From Myxococcota bacterium (lineage in GTDB: Bacteria; Myxococcota_A; UBA9160; UBA6930): a stretch of DNA of 35,617 bases. Location: NCBI GenBank assembly GCA_030065975.1, contig JASJCN010000041.1:1-35617 (forward strand). Direction: 5' to 3'. The position numbers were made by a program, and so were the translations under genes. Below the pieces are notes generated by a model. It was not told the origin of the DNA. It worked only from the letters and a program-made list of their open reading frames with translations, and ran no database searches. Positions 1 through 8,097 of the stretch are shown here, one piece after another. Numbering within the stretch: the first letter of the stretch is position 1; every line of letters begins with the position of its first letter.

Positions 1-369
1 CCCGAGGAGGTGCGGGACCAGGACTGGCCCGTCCCGGACTTCTTCCTCCGGCGGCGCTTCCGGCTGACCGATGCAGAGGGGAGCCGGGAGGTCGTCGTAC
101 GGGAGCGGAGGCCCGAGTTCGTGCGGGCGCTCTCCATGGGGCGCCTGTGTCGGGACGTTCGGGAACGGGGCATACTCCGCGAGTCCGAGATCGGTGGGAT
201 TCCTGCGGGAGTCATCGATGCGCGCGCGATGTGGGAGATGATGGTGGAGCGCCAGCGCACCTCGACCTATCCCTACGCGTTGGCCCGGCTCGCGGGCGTC
301 GGCCGGGCGCCGCGCCCGCGCATGGAACCGAGCCCGCACAGGGAAGCCAACCCGAGCAAGGACTCCTGA
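1..369 (+). CDS. 3' end of an unrecognised protein (partial)
   Basis: The reading frame is open from the first base and stops at TGA 367-369, so only the C-terminal ~122 residues are present. The codon use is like that of its neighbours. The tail is rich in Arg and Pro and shows no membrane segment. I do not recognise the family. An asparagine synthase-like or other EPS-modifying enzyme is possible from context alone, but the residues do not match the C-terminus of the full-length asparagine synthase at 6156-8096. The acyl carrier protein gene starts 2 nt after the stop, so the two are almost certainly co-transcribed. The true start lies outside the window. Confidence 0.6.
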   Translation, partial: PEEVRDQDWPVPDFFLRRRFRLTDAEGSREVVVRERRPEFVRALSMGRLCRDVRERGILRESEIGGIPAGVIDARAMWEMMVERQRTSTYPYALARLAGVGRAPRPRMEPSPHREANPSKDS

Positions 370-371
370 GC

Positions 372-617
372 ATGGCCAGTCTGCGATTCCGACTCACGAA
401 GGTGTTCCGCGAGGTCCTCGACGAGGACGATCTCGTCCTGCCCGAGGATCCGACCGAAGAGATCGAGGGCTGGGACTCCCTGGCCCACGTGGAGCTGATG
501 ATGGCCCTCGAGTCCGAGTTCGACGTGGCGCTCACGAACGAAGAGACGGCCGAGATGACGAGCATCCCCGCCATCGAGCAGGTGCTCTCGGGCCACGGTG
601 TCGAGGTGGGCGGGTGA
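372..617 (+). CDS. Stand-alone acyl carrier protein
   Basis: This 81-residue acidic protein has the canonical phosphopantetheine attachment motif GWDSLAHVEL, with Ser36 as the predicted modified residue. Its length and pattern (acidic helix 1, D-S-L, then a conserved V-E-L helix) match free-standing ACPs. It would carry an acyl or glyceryl thioester in the cytoplasm. The start is ATG 372, just after the upstream stop. The stop TGA (615-617) overlaps the GTG start of the FkbH-like gene as GTGA. An ACP next to an FkbH protein is the arrangement known from glyceryl-ACP synthesis in polyketide loci. Here no polyketide synthase is present, so transfer to a glycan is inferred. Confidence 0.88.
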   Translation: MASLRFRLTKVFREVLDEDDLVLPEDPTEEIEGWDSLAHVELMMALESEFDVALTNEETAEMTSIPAIEQVLSGHGVEVGG

Positions 618-2824
618 ACGACACCGCTCCGGGCGCGGCCCTGCGCGCGGCCGACGTCGAAGCCGCCCTGGCCCTCACAGCCGACGGGCCGGCGCGACTC
701 GAGGCCGTCTCGCGGCTCGTCGAGCGCGTGGGCCGGCGCTTCGATGCCGGCGCGGCCGAGGCGCTGGTCGACGGGATCGAGCTGGTGCGTGGATCCCTCC
801 CGCCCGAGGCGCTGTCGGAGGGGCTCGACGCGTGGGCTCGGGCCGCGACGCCCACCGGCCTGTACCTGGTGGCCCGGCTACGGGGGACCGGTGCCGAAGC
901 GGGGCCGGCCTGGGACGCCTTCCTGAGCGCCGCACCGGGCGTCGTTCCCGAGGCGCTGCTCCACCGGGCGCGGGTGCGCATCAAGGCGGGCCGGGCGAGC
1001 GAGGCCGTGGCCGACGTCCGGCTCGCCCTGCACGAGGGAGCCGCCTACGAGCTCTGGTCGCGCGCCGAGAAGACCCTGCGGCGGCTGCGCGAGATGCCCG
1101 AGGACGTGCGCGGGAGCCGCGCCCTGCGACTGGCGGTGCTCTCGGGTCAGGCCTCCACGGCCCTGCTCGTGCCGCTGCTCCGCGCCGCCTGCGTGCGCGA
1201 CGGCATCGACGTGACCCTGCACGTCGGCGAGTACGACGCCTGGCAGAGCGAGATCCTCGACCCGGCCGGCGAGCTCGCGCGCTTCGAGCCCGACGTCGTG
1301 CTGCTGCCGCTGCACTGGCGCGACGCGGCGCTTCCCCCGACCAGCCCGGATCCCGAGGCGGCCGCGCGCGACGTGGCCGATCGCGTGCAGAACGCGTTCG
1401 CCGCCCTGCGGGCCCGGCGCGAGTGCACCCTCGTCGTCCACGCCTTCGACCTGCCCCCCGACGAGCCCCTCGGTCATCTCGCTGCGGCGAGCCCCGGCGG
1501 CCGGGCGGCGGTGCTCCGGCGCGCCAACGAGCTGCTCCGTCGGGAGGCGGGCACGGGCCTCCACCTGCTCGATCTCGAGCAGGTCGCCGCCGAGGTGGGA
1601 AGGGCGCGCTACGAGGATCCGCGGCGCTGGTACGCCGCGCGCCAGCATCCCGCCGCGACGGCGCTCGTGCCCCTCGTCGAGCGGCAGGTGGCTCTCCTGC
1701 GCGCGCTGCTCGGGCTCTCGCGCAAGGTCGCGGTGCTCGACCTCGACAACACGCTCTGGGGTGGGGTGGTCGGCGAGGAGGGCGTGGAGGGCATCCAGCT
1801 CGGTGCTCCCTCGGCCGCCGGCGAGTCCTTCCTCGACTTCCACCGCTGGCTACGCGAGTGGAAGGAACGCGGCGTGCTGCTCGCCGTCTGCAGCAAGAAC
1901 AACGAGGCGGACGCGCGCGAGCCCTTCGAGAAGCACCCGGAGACGGTGCTCCGCCTGGACGACTTCGTCGTGTTCAAGGCGAACTGGCAGGACAAGGTCA
2001 GCAACCTGCGCGAGATCGCCGACGAGCTCTCCCTCGGTCTCGACAGCTTCGTGTTCGTCGACGACAACCCGGTCGAGCGGGCCTGGGTGCGCGAGCAGCT
2101 CCCGATGGTCGCCGTGCCGGAGCTTCCCGAAGACCCTGCGCTCTACGTGCCGGCGATCGAGCGCCACCGCTACTTCGAGCCGATCGCCCTCTCCGACGAG
2201 GACCGTCAGCGGCACGAGAGCTATCGGGCCGAGGTCGAGCGCGGGCGCCTGCGGGAGTCGTCGGGCTCCCTCGAGGACTTCCTGGACGGGCTCGCCATGG
2301 TGGCCCGCGATGCCGGCTTCGACGCGCCGAACCTGCCACGCATCGCCCAGCTGGTGAACAAGACCAACCAGTTCAACCTCACCACCCGCCGCTACACCGA
2401 GGCCCAGCTCCGCGAGCAGGCCGAGGATCCGGCATGGTGGACGCGCTGGTTCCGGCTGCGCGATCGCTTCCGCGATACGGGGCTGATCGGCGTGATGAGC
2501 TGCAAGCCGCGAGAGGGCGAGCCCGGCGCGCTCGAGATCGATCAGTGGCTGATGAGCTGTCGGGTGCTCGGGCGGCAGATGGAGCGCTACATGCTGCGCG
2601 CGCTGCTGCTCCACTGCCGCGAGGCGGGCGTGCCCCGGCTCTACGGCCGCTACCTGCCCACCGCGAAGAACGCCCAGGTGGCGGAGCTCCTGCCCGCGCT
2701 CGGCTTCGAGCGGATCGAGGCGCAGGACGGTGGCGAGGCGCTCTTCGCGCTCGAGCCCGCGAGCATCGATCTGCCGGACGTGCCGATCCGTCGCGAGGCC
2801 GACGAGGTGGGCGAAGCCTCGTGA
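614..2824 (+). CDS. FkbH-like HAD phosphatase/acyltransferase (HAD-IIIC plus GNAT)
   Basis: The 736-residue product has the FkbH architecture. The HAD nucleophile motif LDLDNTLWGG has Asp376 and Asp378, followed by CSKNNEADA and the acidic motif FVFVDDNPVER. A GNAT-like C-terminal domain lies at roughly residues 560-710 (motifs around NKTNQFNLTTRRYT and DTGLIGVM). In characterised family members such as FkbH and OzmB, 1,3-bisphosphoglycerate is dephosphorylated and glycerate is loaded on an ACP. Residues ~1-170 are a helical extension before the usual SGNH-like N-terminal domain, so the protein is longer than most relatives I know of. The GTG start overlaps the ACP stop by 4 nt and the next gene overlaps its stop by 4 nt, giving tight translational coupling. 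Substrate assignment is inference. Confidence 0.87.
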   Translation: MNDTAPGAALRAADVEAALALTADGPARLEAVSRLVERVGRRFDAGAAEALVDGIELVRGSLPPEALSEGLDAWARAATPTGLYLVARLRGTGAEAGPAWDAFLSAAPGVVPEALLHRARVRIKAGRASEAVADVRLALHEGAAYELWSRAEKTLRRLREMPEDVRGSRALRLAVLSGQASTALLVPLLRAACVRDGIDVTLHVGEYDAWQSEILDPAGELARFEPDVVLLPLHWRDAALPPTSPDPEAAARDVADRVQNAFAALRARRECTLVVHAFDLPPDEPLGHLAAASPGGRAAVLRRANELLRREAGTGLHLLDLEQVAAEVGRARYEDPRRWYAARQHPAATALVPLVERQVALLRALLGLSRKVAVLDLDNTLWGGVVGEEGVEGIQLGAPSAAGESFLDFHRWLREWKERGVLLAVCSKNNEADAREPFEKHPETVLRLDDFVVFKANWQDKVSNLREIADELSLGLDSFVFVDDNPVERAWVREQLPMVAVPELPEDPALYVPAIERHRYFEPIALSDEDRQRHESYRAEVERGRLRESSGSLEDFLDGLAMVARDAGFDAPNLPRIAQLVNKTNQFNLTTRRYTEAQLREQAEDPAWWTRWFRLRDRFRDTGLIGVMSCKPREGEPGALEIDQWLMSCRVLGRQMERYMLRALLLHCREAGVPRLYGRYLPTAKNAQVAELLPALGFERIEAQDGGEALFALEPASIDLPDVPIRREADEVGEAS

Positions 2825-3909
2825 GCCCGCTTCGCATCCTGCTGGTCGGTCCGCTGCCGGGCCCCATCGGCGGAGTGGGCCGTTCCTTCCAGCAGCTCGT
2901 CGACGAGCTGCGCGCCCGGGACGACGTCCGCATCCACGTCGTGGACACGTTTCGAGGGGAGAGCGGGCTCGGGCTCGGGGATGCCTGGCTCGCCCTTCGC
3001 GTCGCCTGGCACTCCCTGCGCGCAGCGCGGGACTCCGACGTGGTGACCTTCCACGCCTCGTCCCGCGCGACGGTGCTCTTCGGGCCGCTGATCCGCGGGA
3101 TCGCGCGTCTGACCGGACGGCCGTTCCTGCTCCGCGAGTTCGGCGGGTCGTTCGACTCCGATCTGGCCGGCATGCACCCCATCGCCCAACGGCTCGGGCG
3201 GAGCTGCCTGCGCGGCGAAGGGGTCCTGCTCCAGACGCAGGCCCTCGTGGCCCACTTCCGCGAGGCCGTCCCCGAGGCCTGCATCCGCTGGTTCCCGACC
3301 TCGCGACCGCGGCCCGAGGCGCTTCCGCCGCGGACTCCGCGCGAGGGAGGCGCCCGACGCTTCGCGTTCGCGAGCCACGTGAAGGCCAGCAAGGGCATCC
3401 ACGAGATCCTCGAGGCCAGCCGCTCGCTTCCCCCGGACTGCAGCGTCGACGTCTACGGGCCCTTTCGCGAGGGCATGGACGAGTCGGTCTTCGAGGGTCA
3501 GGAACGCGTGGTCTACCACGGCCCGCTCTCGGCCGACGCCGTCCAGCCCATGCTCGCCGAGCACGACGTCCTGCTGCTTCCGACCTACCACTTCGGGGAG
3601 GGGTATCCCGGCATCCTGCTCGAGGCCTACAGCGTGGGGATCCCCGTGATCGCTTCGCGTTGGCGGGCGATTCCGGAGATCGTGGAAGACGGGGTGAGCG
3701 GGCTCCTGGTGGAGCCCCGGGACGCCGAGGGACTCGCGCAGGCGATGAGCCGCGTGGTCGGAGACGACGCCTTCTACCAGCGCCTGTGCAAGGGTGCTTC
3801 GGCCCTCTCCGATCGCTTCCTCTCCGGCCGCTGGACCGACGCCTTCGTCGAGCACTGCCGGGCGCTCGCCGAAGGGCGGGAGCTCCCGCGGCCCGAGGAC
3901 CGGCCCTAG
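2821..3909 (+). CDS. Glycosyltransferase, GT4 family (GT-B fold)
   Basis: This 362-residue protein opens with LLVGPLPGPIGGVGRS, the glycine-rich N-terminal loop of GT-B retaining transferases. It carries the EX7E signature as EGYPGILLE (Glu260 and Glu268) followed by AYSVGIPVIA and the donor-binding region EIVEDGVSGLLVEP. It would transfer a hexose from a nucleotide sugar onto a lipid-linked acceptor at the cytoplasmic face. The sugar cannot be told from sequence. GTG 2821 overlaps the FkbH stop as GTGA and fits the conserved N-terminus. The frame stays open upstream by chance, inside the FkbH gene, which is why the start must be placed here. It is the last gene of this plus-strand operon. 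Confidence 0.88.
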   Translation: MSPLRILLVGPLPGPIGGVGRSFQQLVDELRARDDVRIHVVDTFRGESGLGLGDAWLALRVAWHSLRAARDSDVVTFHASSRATVLFGPLIRGIARLTGRPFLLREFGGSFDSDLAGMHPIAQRLGRSCLRGEGVLLQTQALVAHFREAVPEACIRWFPTSRPRPEALPPRTPREGGARRFAFASHVKASKGIHEILEASRSLPPDCSVDVYGPFREGMDESVFEGQERVVYHGPLSADAVQPMLAEHDVLLLPTYHFGEGYPGILLEAYSVGIPVIASRWRAIPEIVEDGVSGLLVEPRDAEGLAQAMSRVVGDDAFYQRLCKGASALSDRFLSGRWTDAFVEHCRALAEGRELPRPEDRP

Positions 3910-3912
3910 GGA

Positions 3913-3983
3913 AGCTCTGCAGATGTGGACTACACGCGGCTCTCTCGCCTCGTAGCTGCGTGAAGAGAGACCCGTGCAGAGCT
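3913..3983. terminator. Inverted repeat between convergent genes, probable bidirectional terminator
   Basis: AGCTCTGCA (3913-3921) is a perfect 9-bp inverted match to TGCAGAGCT (3975-3983). Two further pairings lie inside: CACGC/GCGTG (3933-3937 with 3958-3962) and a mismatched GGCTCTCTC/GAGAGACCC pair. It fills the 82-nt space between the stop of the GT4 gene and the stop of the convergent oxidoreductase gene, so a bidirectional transcription stop is the natural reading. There is no T-tract on either strand, so it is not a textbook intrinsic terminator. Confidence 0.4.
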
Positions 3984-3991
3984 AGCCGGGC

Positions 3992-6139
3992 CTACGCCTC
4001 GATCGGGACGCGGCGCCCCGTCTCCGCGCTCTCCAGCATGGCGAAGGTGGTGAGCGAGGTGCGCACGAGGTCGTCCAGGTCGAAGGGCGAGGGCGCTCCG
4101 CGGCGCACGGCCTCGACCACCTCGGAGACCGCAGTCGACTGCCCCTTGTCCTGGTTCAGGGTCTTCACGTTCTTCGCGGCCGTGCCGGCGAAGGTGGTGG
4201 TGCGGTAGTTGTCGCAAGTGGCGGTGTGGCCGTCGGCCGAGGCCTCGAAGCGCTCCTTCGGAAGCTCGCTGCTCGCGTTGGCCAGGTACTCGATCACCGC
4301 GGTGGAGCCGTCGGGATAGTCGAGGATCGCGACCATGGAGTCGTCGCGGTCCGGGTCGCGATCGAGGTTGCGCGCGTAGACCGCCGTCGCGGGCTGGCCC
4401 ACGAGGTAGCTGCACAGGTCGACGAAGTGGCAGGCCTCGCCGATCACGCGGCCCCCGCCCTCGCGCAGGTCGGTGATCCAGGTGCCGCGCGGCGGAGGGC
4501 CGGCGGCGACGGTGTAGCGCACGGCCAGCGCTCCCCGGCGCCTCTGGAAGGCCTCGCGGATGGCTCGGGCGTGGGGCGAGAAGCGGCGGTTGTAGCCCAC
4601 GGCGAGCAGGGCGCCGCTCTCGCGCGCCGCGTTCGCGACGCCGAGAACCTCCTCGCGACCGAGGCCGATCGGCTTCTCGAGCCAGACCGACTTCCCGGCC
4701 GCGAGCGCCGCCGTCGCGAGCGGCGCGTGGGCGTCGTGGCGCGTCGTCACGAAGACGAGATCCACGTCGGGGTCGTCCATCACCGCGGCGGGGTCGGTGC
4801 CGCAGCTCGCGAAGCCGAAGCGCTCGGCGCTGCGCCGGGCCGACGGGCCCGTCTGGGTGACGAGAGAGACCTTGCGCAGGCCCGAGACGGATCCCAGCGC
4901 CGGCAGCAGCACGGCCTTGGCGTAGTTGCCCGCGCCGAGGAACGCGATTCCCGGCTCGCTCTTGCCCGCGCGGGCCGGCGTTCCCGGCTCGAGTCGCAGG
5001 GTGCGGCTCGCGTCCGACGACGCGGGGTACTCGAACACGACCGCAAGGGACGGTCGTTCCCCCCGGGCCAGGGCGTCGTAGGCGCCCACGATCTCGTCGA
5101 AGGGCAGCGTCTCGCTCTGCACGGCGGAGAAGTCCATGCGTCCGGTGGCCAGCAGGCCGAGGAAGGCCTGGAGATTCCGGTTCTCCGTCCAACGCACGTA
5201 GGAGCGCGGGTAGTCGAGCCCCTGCTCCTCGTAGCGGCGGTCGTAGCGGCCGGGGCCGTACGACATGCTCATGCGCAGCTCGAGCTCCTTGTCGTAGAAG
5301 CTGCGCCGGTCGAGGTCCATGCCGGTGGCGCCGACGCACACGACCCGGCCGCGCTGGCGGCACAGGTTCGCGGCCATGGCGACGGGTGCCGAGCTGTCGG
5401 AGCCCGCCGTCACGATCACGAAGTCGACGCCGTCGCCTTCGGTCTCGGCGCTGGAGAAGCCGTCCGCGACCTCGCTGGGCGTGGCCACCCAGTCGGCGCC
5501 CTGGGCCTTCGCCTCCTCGTTGCGCGCGGGGTCGAGGTCGATGCCGAGGACGCGACAGCCGTTGGCGCGCAGCAGCTGGACGGTGATCTGGCCGATCAGC
5601 CCGAGCCCCACCACGGCGCCGACCTCGCCGAGGGTCGGATCGGCGACGCGCACGCCCTGGAGCGCGATGGCGCCGAGGGTCGAGAAGGCCGCATGCTCGA
5701 GCGCCACGCCCTCGGGCACCGCCGCCACGAGGTTCTCGGGGACGACGCAGAGCTCCGCGTGGTTCGCGTAGCCGGCGCCCGCGCACGCCACGCGGTCGCC
5801 CGGCGCGAAGCCCGCGACGCCTTCGCCGACCTCCACGACCTCGCCCGCCACGGAGTAGCCCATGGGCTGGGGCGCATCGAGGCGCGTCGTCACCGTGCGA
5901 TAGGTGGGGAGCGGCCCTTCCTGCTGGAGCTTGCGCACTACCTGCTTCACCAGGTCCGGCCGGCTTCGCGCCTTGGCCACCAGCGACTTGCGCGCGAAGT
6001 CCATCACCAGCTTGTCGGTTCCCGGCGACATCACGGAGTAGCGCGTGCGCACCAGCACCTGGCCCGGGCCGGGGCTCGGCGCGGGGACCTCGACGAGCTC
6101 GAGCTTGCCCGTGCGTCCGCTCTGCAGGATCTGTCTCAA
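3992..6139 (-). CDS. Bi-domain oxidoreductase (zinc-less MDR fused to Gfo/Idh/MocA)
   Basis: The 715-residue product fuses two NAD(P)-dependent domains. Residues ~1-370 are a medium-chain dehydrogenase with the Rossmann motif GLGLIGQITVQLL. The usual first zinc-ligand Cys is replaced in SVMSPGTDKL, so catalytic zinc is doubtful. Residues ~393-715 are a Gfo/Idh/MocA domain with the nucleotide loop FLGAGNYAKAVLLPAL and the EKP motif at 488-490. Such fusions recur in bacterial polysaccharide clusters and are thought to oxidise or reduce sugar substrates; the exact reaction is unknown. The start is TTG 6137-6139, preceded by GGAG. It lies 16 nt downstream of the asparagine synthase-like gene and is the last gene of the minus-strand operon. 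Confidence 0.85.
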   Translation of the reverse strand: MRQILQSGRTGKLELVEVPAPSPGPGQVLVRTRYSVMSPGTDKLVMDFARKSLVAKARSRPDLVKQVVRKLQQEGPLPTYRTVTTRLDAPQPMGYSVAGEVVEVGEGVAGFAPGDRVACAGAGYANHAELCVVPENLVAAVPEGVALEHAAFSTLGAIALQGVRVADPTLGEVGAVVGLGLIGQITVQLLRANGCRVLGIDLDPARNEEAKAQGADWVATPSEVADGFSSAETEGDGVDFVIVTAGSDSSAPVAMAANLCRQRGRVVCVGATGMDLDRRSFYDKELELRMSMSYGPGRYDRRYEEQGLDYPRSYVRWTENRNLQAFLGLLATGRMDFSAVQSETLPFDEIVGAYDALARGERPSLAVVFEYPASSDASRTLRLEPGTPARAGKSEPGIAFLGAGNYAKAVLLPALGSVSGLRKVSLVTQTGPSARRSAERFGFASCGTDPAAVMDDPDVDLVFVTTRHDAHAPLATAALAAGKSVWLEKPIGLGREEVLGVANAARESGALLAVGYNRRFSPHARAIREAFQRRRGALAVRYTVAAGPPPRGTWITDLREGGGRVIGEACHFVDLCSYLVGQPATAVYARNLDRDPDRDDSMVAILDYPDGSTAVIEYLANASSELPKERFEASADGHTATCDNYRTTTFAGTAAKNVKTLNQDKGQSTAVSEVVEAVRRGAPSPFDLDDLVRTSLTTFAMLESAETGRRVPIEA

Positions 6140-6155
6140 GGGAGTCTCCGTGCGG

Positions 6156-8096
6156 TCACGAGGAGCTCGCGCCTCGCCTGTCGATCGGCGTCGGCACGGC
6201 CGGGTCGAGGAACATGCGGCACCAGAGCTCGATGCACAGCAGCGAGAAGATCGTATAGGCCGCGTCCACTCGCCCGTCGCGGTCGTCGCGCACCAGGCGG
6301 GCGACGCCGGCCGGGTCGAAGAGCCCGCGCGCCGTGAGCGTCGTCTCCGAGAGCACGTCGTCCACCACCGGCCGCAGGGGGCCGCGCAGCCACTGCCGCA
6401 GCGGGGCTCCGAAGCCGGTCTTGGGGCGGTCGATCACGTCCGCCGGCAGGTGCCGGCGCATCACCTGGCGCAGGATCCACTTGCCCTCCCGGCCGCGCTG
6501 CTTCAGGTCCATCGGGAGGCGCATGGCGAGGTCCACGAGATCCGGGTCGAGCAGCGGCACGCGCACCTCGACGCCGGCGGCCATGGACGTCTTGTCGGTG
6601 TAGTTCAGGTTGTGGTCGGCCAGGAAGTAGAGCATCTCGAGGGCGAGCATGCGGTCGAGGGGATGGGCGCCTTCGGGCAGGCGCGCGAGGGACGCGAGCA
6701 GCGGCGCGTCGACCCGGCTTCCCGCGAGCGCGCCGCGCAGGTCCGGCGCGAGCAGGCCCTCCACGCGCTCGGGCGGGATCCAGTAGAAGTAGCTGGCCAG
6801 CCGGGCGTCCCCGTCGAGGTGCGCGTACTCGAGTGCCTTGCGCACCCGGCGCGAGAGGGCACCGCGAGGCGGGATCGATCCGGCCGCCGCCGAGAGGACG
6901 CGGCGCGCCGGGCCGGGGAGCCAGCTCCACGCGCCCTCCTGGAGCAGCGCGTAGTGGCGGCGATAGCCCGTGAAGAGGTCGTCGCCGCCGGCGCCCGAGA
7001 GCAGCACCTTGATGTCGTGCTCGCGGGCCAGTCGCGCGATGAAGAGCGCGTTGATCGGGGCCGGATCGGCCTGGGGCTCGTCCAGGTGGAAGAGCATGGT
7101 CTCGAGCTCGTCGACCATCTCCGGGCCCACGTGGATCTCGTGGAGATCGACGTCGAGGTGCTTCGCCACGCGGCGCGCGTAGGGCAGGTCGGCCGTGATG
7201 CCCTCGACCCCGGCGACGTCGCCCTCGAAGCCGATCGTGAAGCAGGGGATGCGCTCGCCGAGGGCCTGCCGCGCCATGCTCACCACCGCGCTCGAGTCGA
7301 GGCCGCCGGAGAGGAAGGCGCCAACCTGGACGTCGGCGACCAGCTGGCGCTCGACCGCCGTGCGCAGGGCCCCCTCGACCTCGTCGATGGCGGCGGCTTC
7401 CGCAACCGGCGCAACCTGGCCGCGAACCGGGATGTCGTAGTGGCGGAAGCGGCGAAGGACCTTGCCGTTCTCGACCCACAGCGCGTGGCCCGGCTCGAGC
7501 TTGCGCACCGAGCGCAGCATGGTGTGGGGAGCGGGGCACCAGAGGTAGGTGAGATGGGCGCGCACCGCCTCGGGATCGATGCTCCGATCGAGTGCCTCGT
7601 CCTGGAGCAGCGACTTCAGCTCGCTTCCGAAGAGCAGCCGGTCGCGGGTCTCGGCCAGGTAGAGCGGCTTGACTCCGAGGCCGTCGCGAGCGATGAGCAT
7701 GCCGCCCCGGCTCTTGTCGAAGAGCGCGAAGGCGAAGATGCCGTTCAGGCGCTCGAGCATCGCCTCGCCGTCGCGCCGGTAGAGGTTGAGGATCACCTCG
7801 GTGTCCGAGTCGCTCTGGAAGGCGAAGCCCGCCTCGCGCAGCTCGGCGCCGAGCTCCCGGTAGTTGTAGAGCTCGCCGTTGTAGACGATCACGACCTCGC
7901 CCGTGGCGTCCCACATCGGCTGGTGACCCCGGGGCGAGAGATCGATGATCGACAGGCGCCGCTGACCGAGGGCCACGCCGTGCTCGGGCAGGTGCAGGGT
8001 GCCCGCGTCGTCCGGGCCGCGGTGGGTGACCGCCTGGGTCATCCGCTCGAGGAGATCCGCATCCCCCGCGCCGGAGAAGCCGGCGATGCCGCACAT
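6156..8096 (-). CDS. asnB: Asparagine synthase (glutamine-hydrolysing)-like amidotransferase
   Basis: The 646-residue protein begins MCGIAGF, with Cys2 as the class II glutaminase nucleophile. It carries the ATP pyrophosphatase loop SGGLDSS at residues 263-269. Both the Ntn-glutaminase half and the synthetase half look intact, and the length is normal. In the AsnB family it would make asparagine. In polysaccharide loci, homologues (WbpS/VioB-like context) are believed to amidate uronic acid carboxyls, which fits with the UDP-sugar dehydrogenase in this window. The stop codon of the next gene is absent from this frame, and it starts 1 nt after the stop of the upstream glycosyltransferase. The choice between asparagine synthesis and glycan amidation is inference from context. 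Confidence 0.88.
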   Translation of the reverse strand: MCGIAGFSGAGDADLLERMTQAVTHRGPDDAGTLHLPEHGVALGQRRLSIIDLSPRGHQPMWDATGEVVIVYNGELYNYRELGAELREAGFAFQSDSDTEVILNLYRRDGEAMLERLNGIFAFALFDKSRGGMLIARDGLGVKPLYLAETRDRLLFGSELKSLLQDEALDRSIDPEAVRAHLTYLWCPAPHTMLRSVRKLEPGHALWVENGKVLRRFRHYDIPVRGQVAPVAEAAAIDEVEGALRTAVERQLVADVQVGAFLSGGLDSSAVVSMARQALGERIPCFTIGFEGDVAGVEGITADLPYARRVAKHLDVDLHEIHVGPEMVDELETMLFHLDEPQADPAPINALFIARLAREHDIKVLLSGAGGDDLFTGYRRHYALLQEGAWSWLPGPARRVLSAAAGSIPPRGALSRRVRKALEYAHLDGDARLASYFYWIPPERVEGLLAPDLRGALAGSRVDAPLLASLARLPEGAHPLDRMLALEMLYFLADHNLNYTDKTSMAAGVEVRVPLLDPDLVDLAMRLPMDLKQRGREGKWILRQVMRRHLPADVIDRPKTGFGAPLRQWLRGPLRPVVDDVLSETTLTARGLFDPAGVARLVRDDRDGRVDAAYTIFSLLCIELWCRMFLDPAVPTPIDRRGASSS

Positions 8097-8097
8097 G

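Noticed and set aside
1-369. Calling the first partial gene an asparagine synthase
   Set aside because: Context would allow it, but the visible C-terminal residues do not match the family well enough, so it is left unassigned.
598-2820. Upstream extension of the GT4 frame to 598
   Set aside because: The extension overlaps the FkbH gene in another frame and reads as Arg/Ala-rich nonsense. The conserved glycosyltransferase N-terminus begins at GTG 2821.
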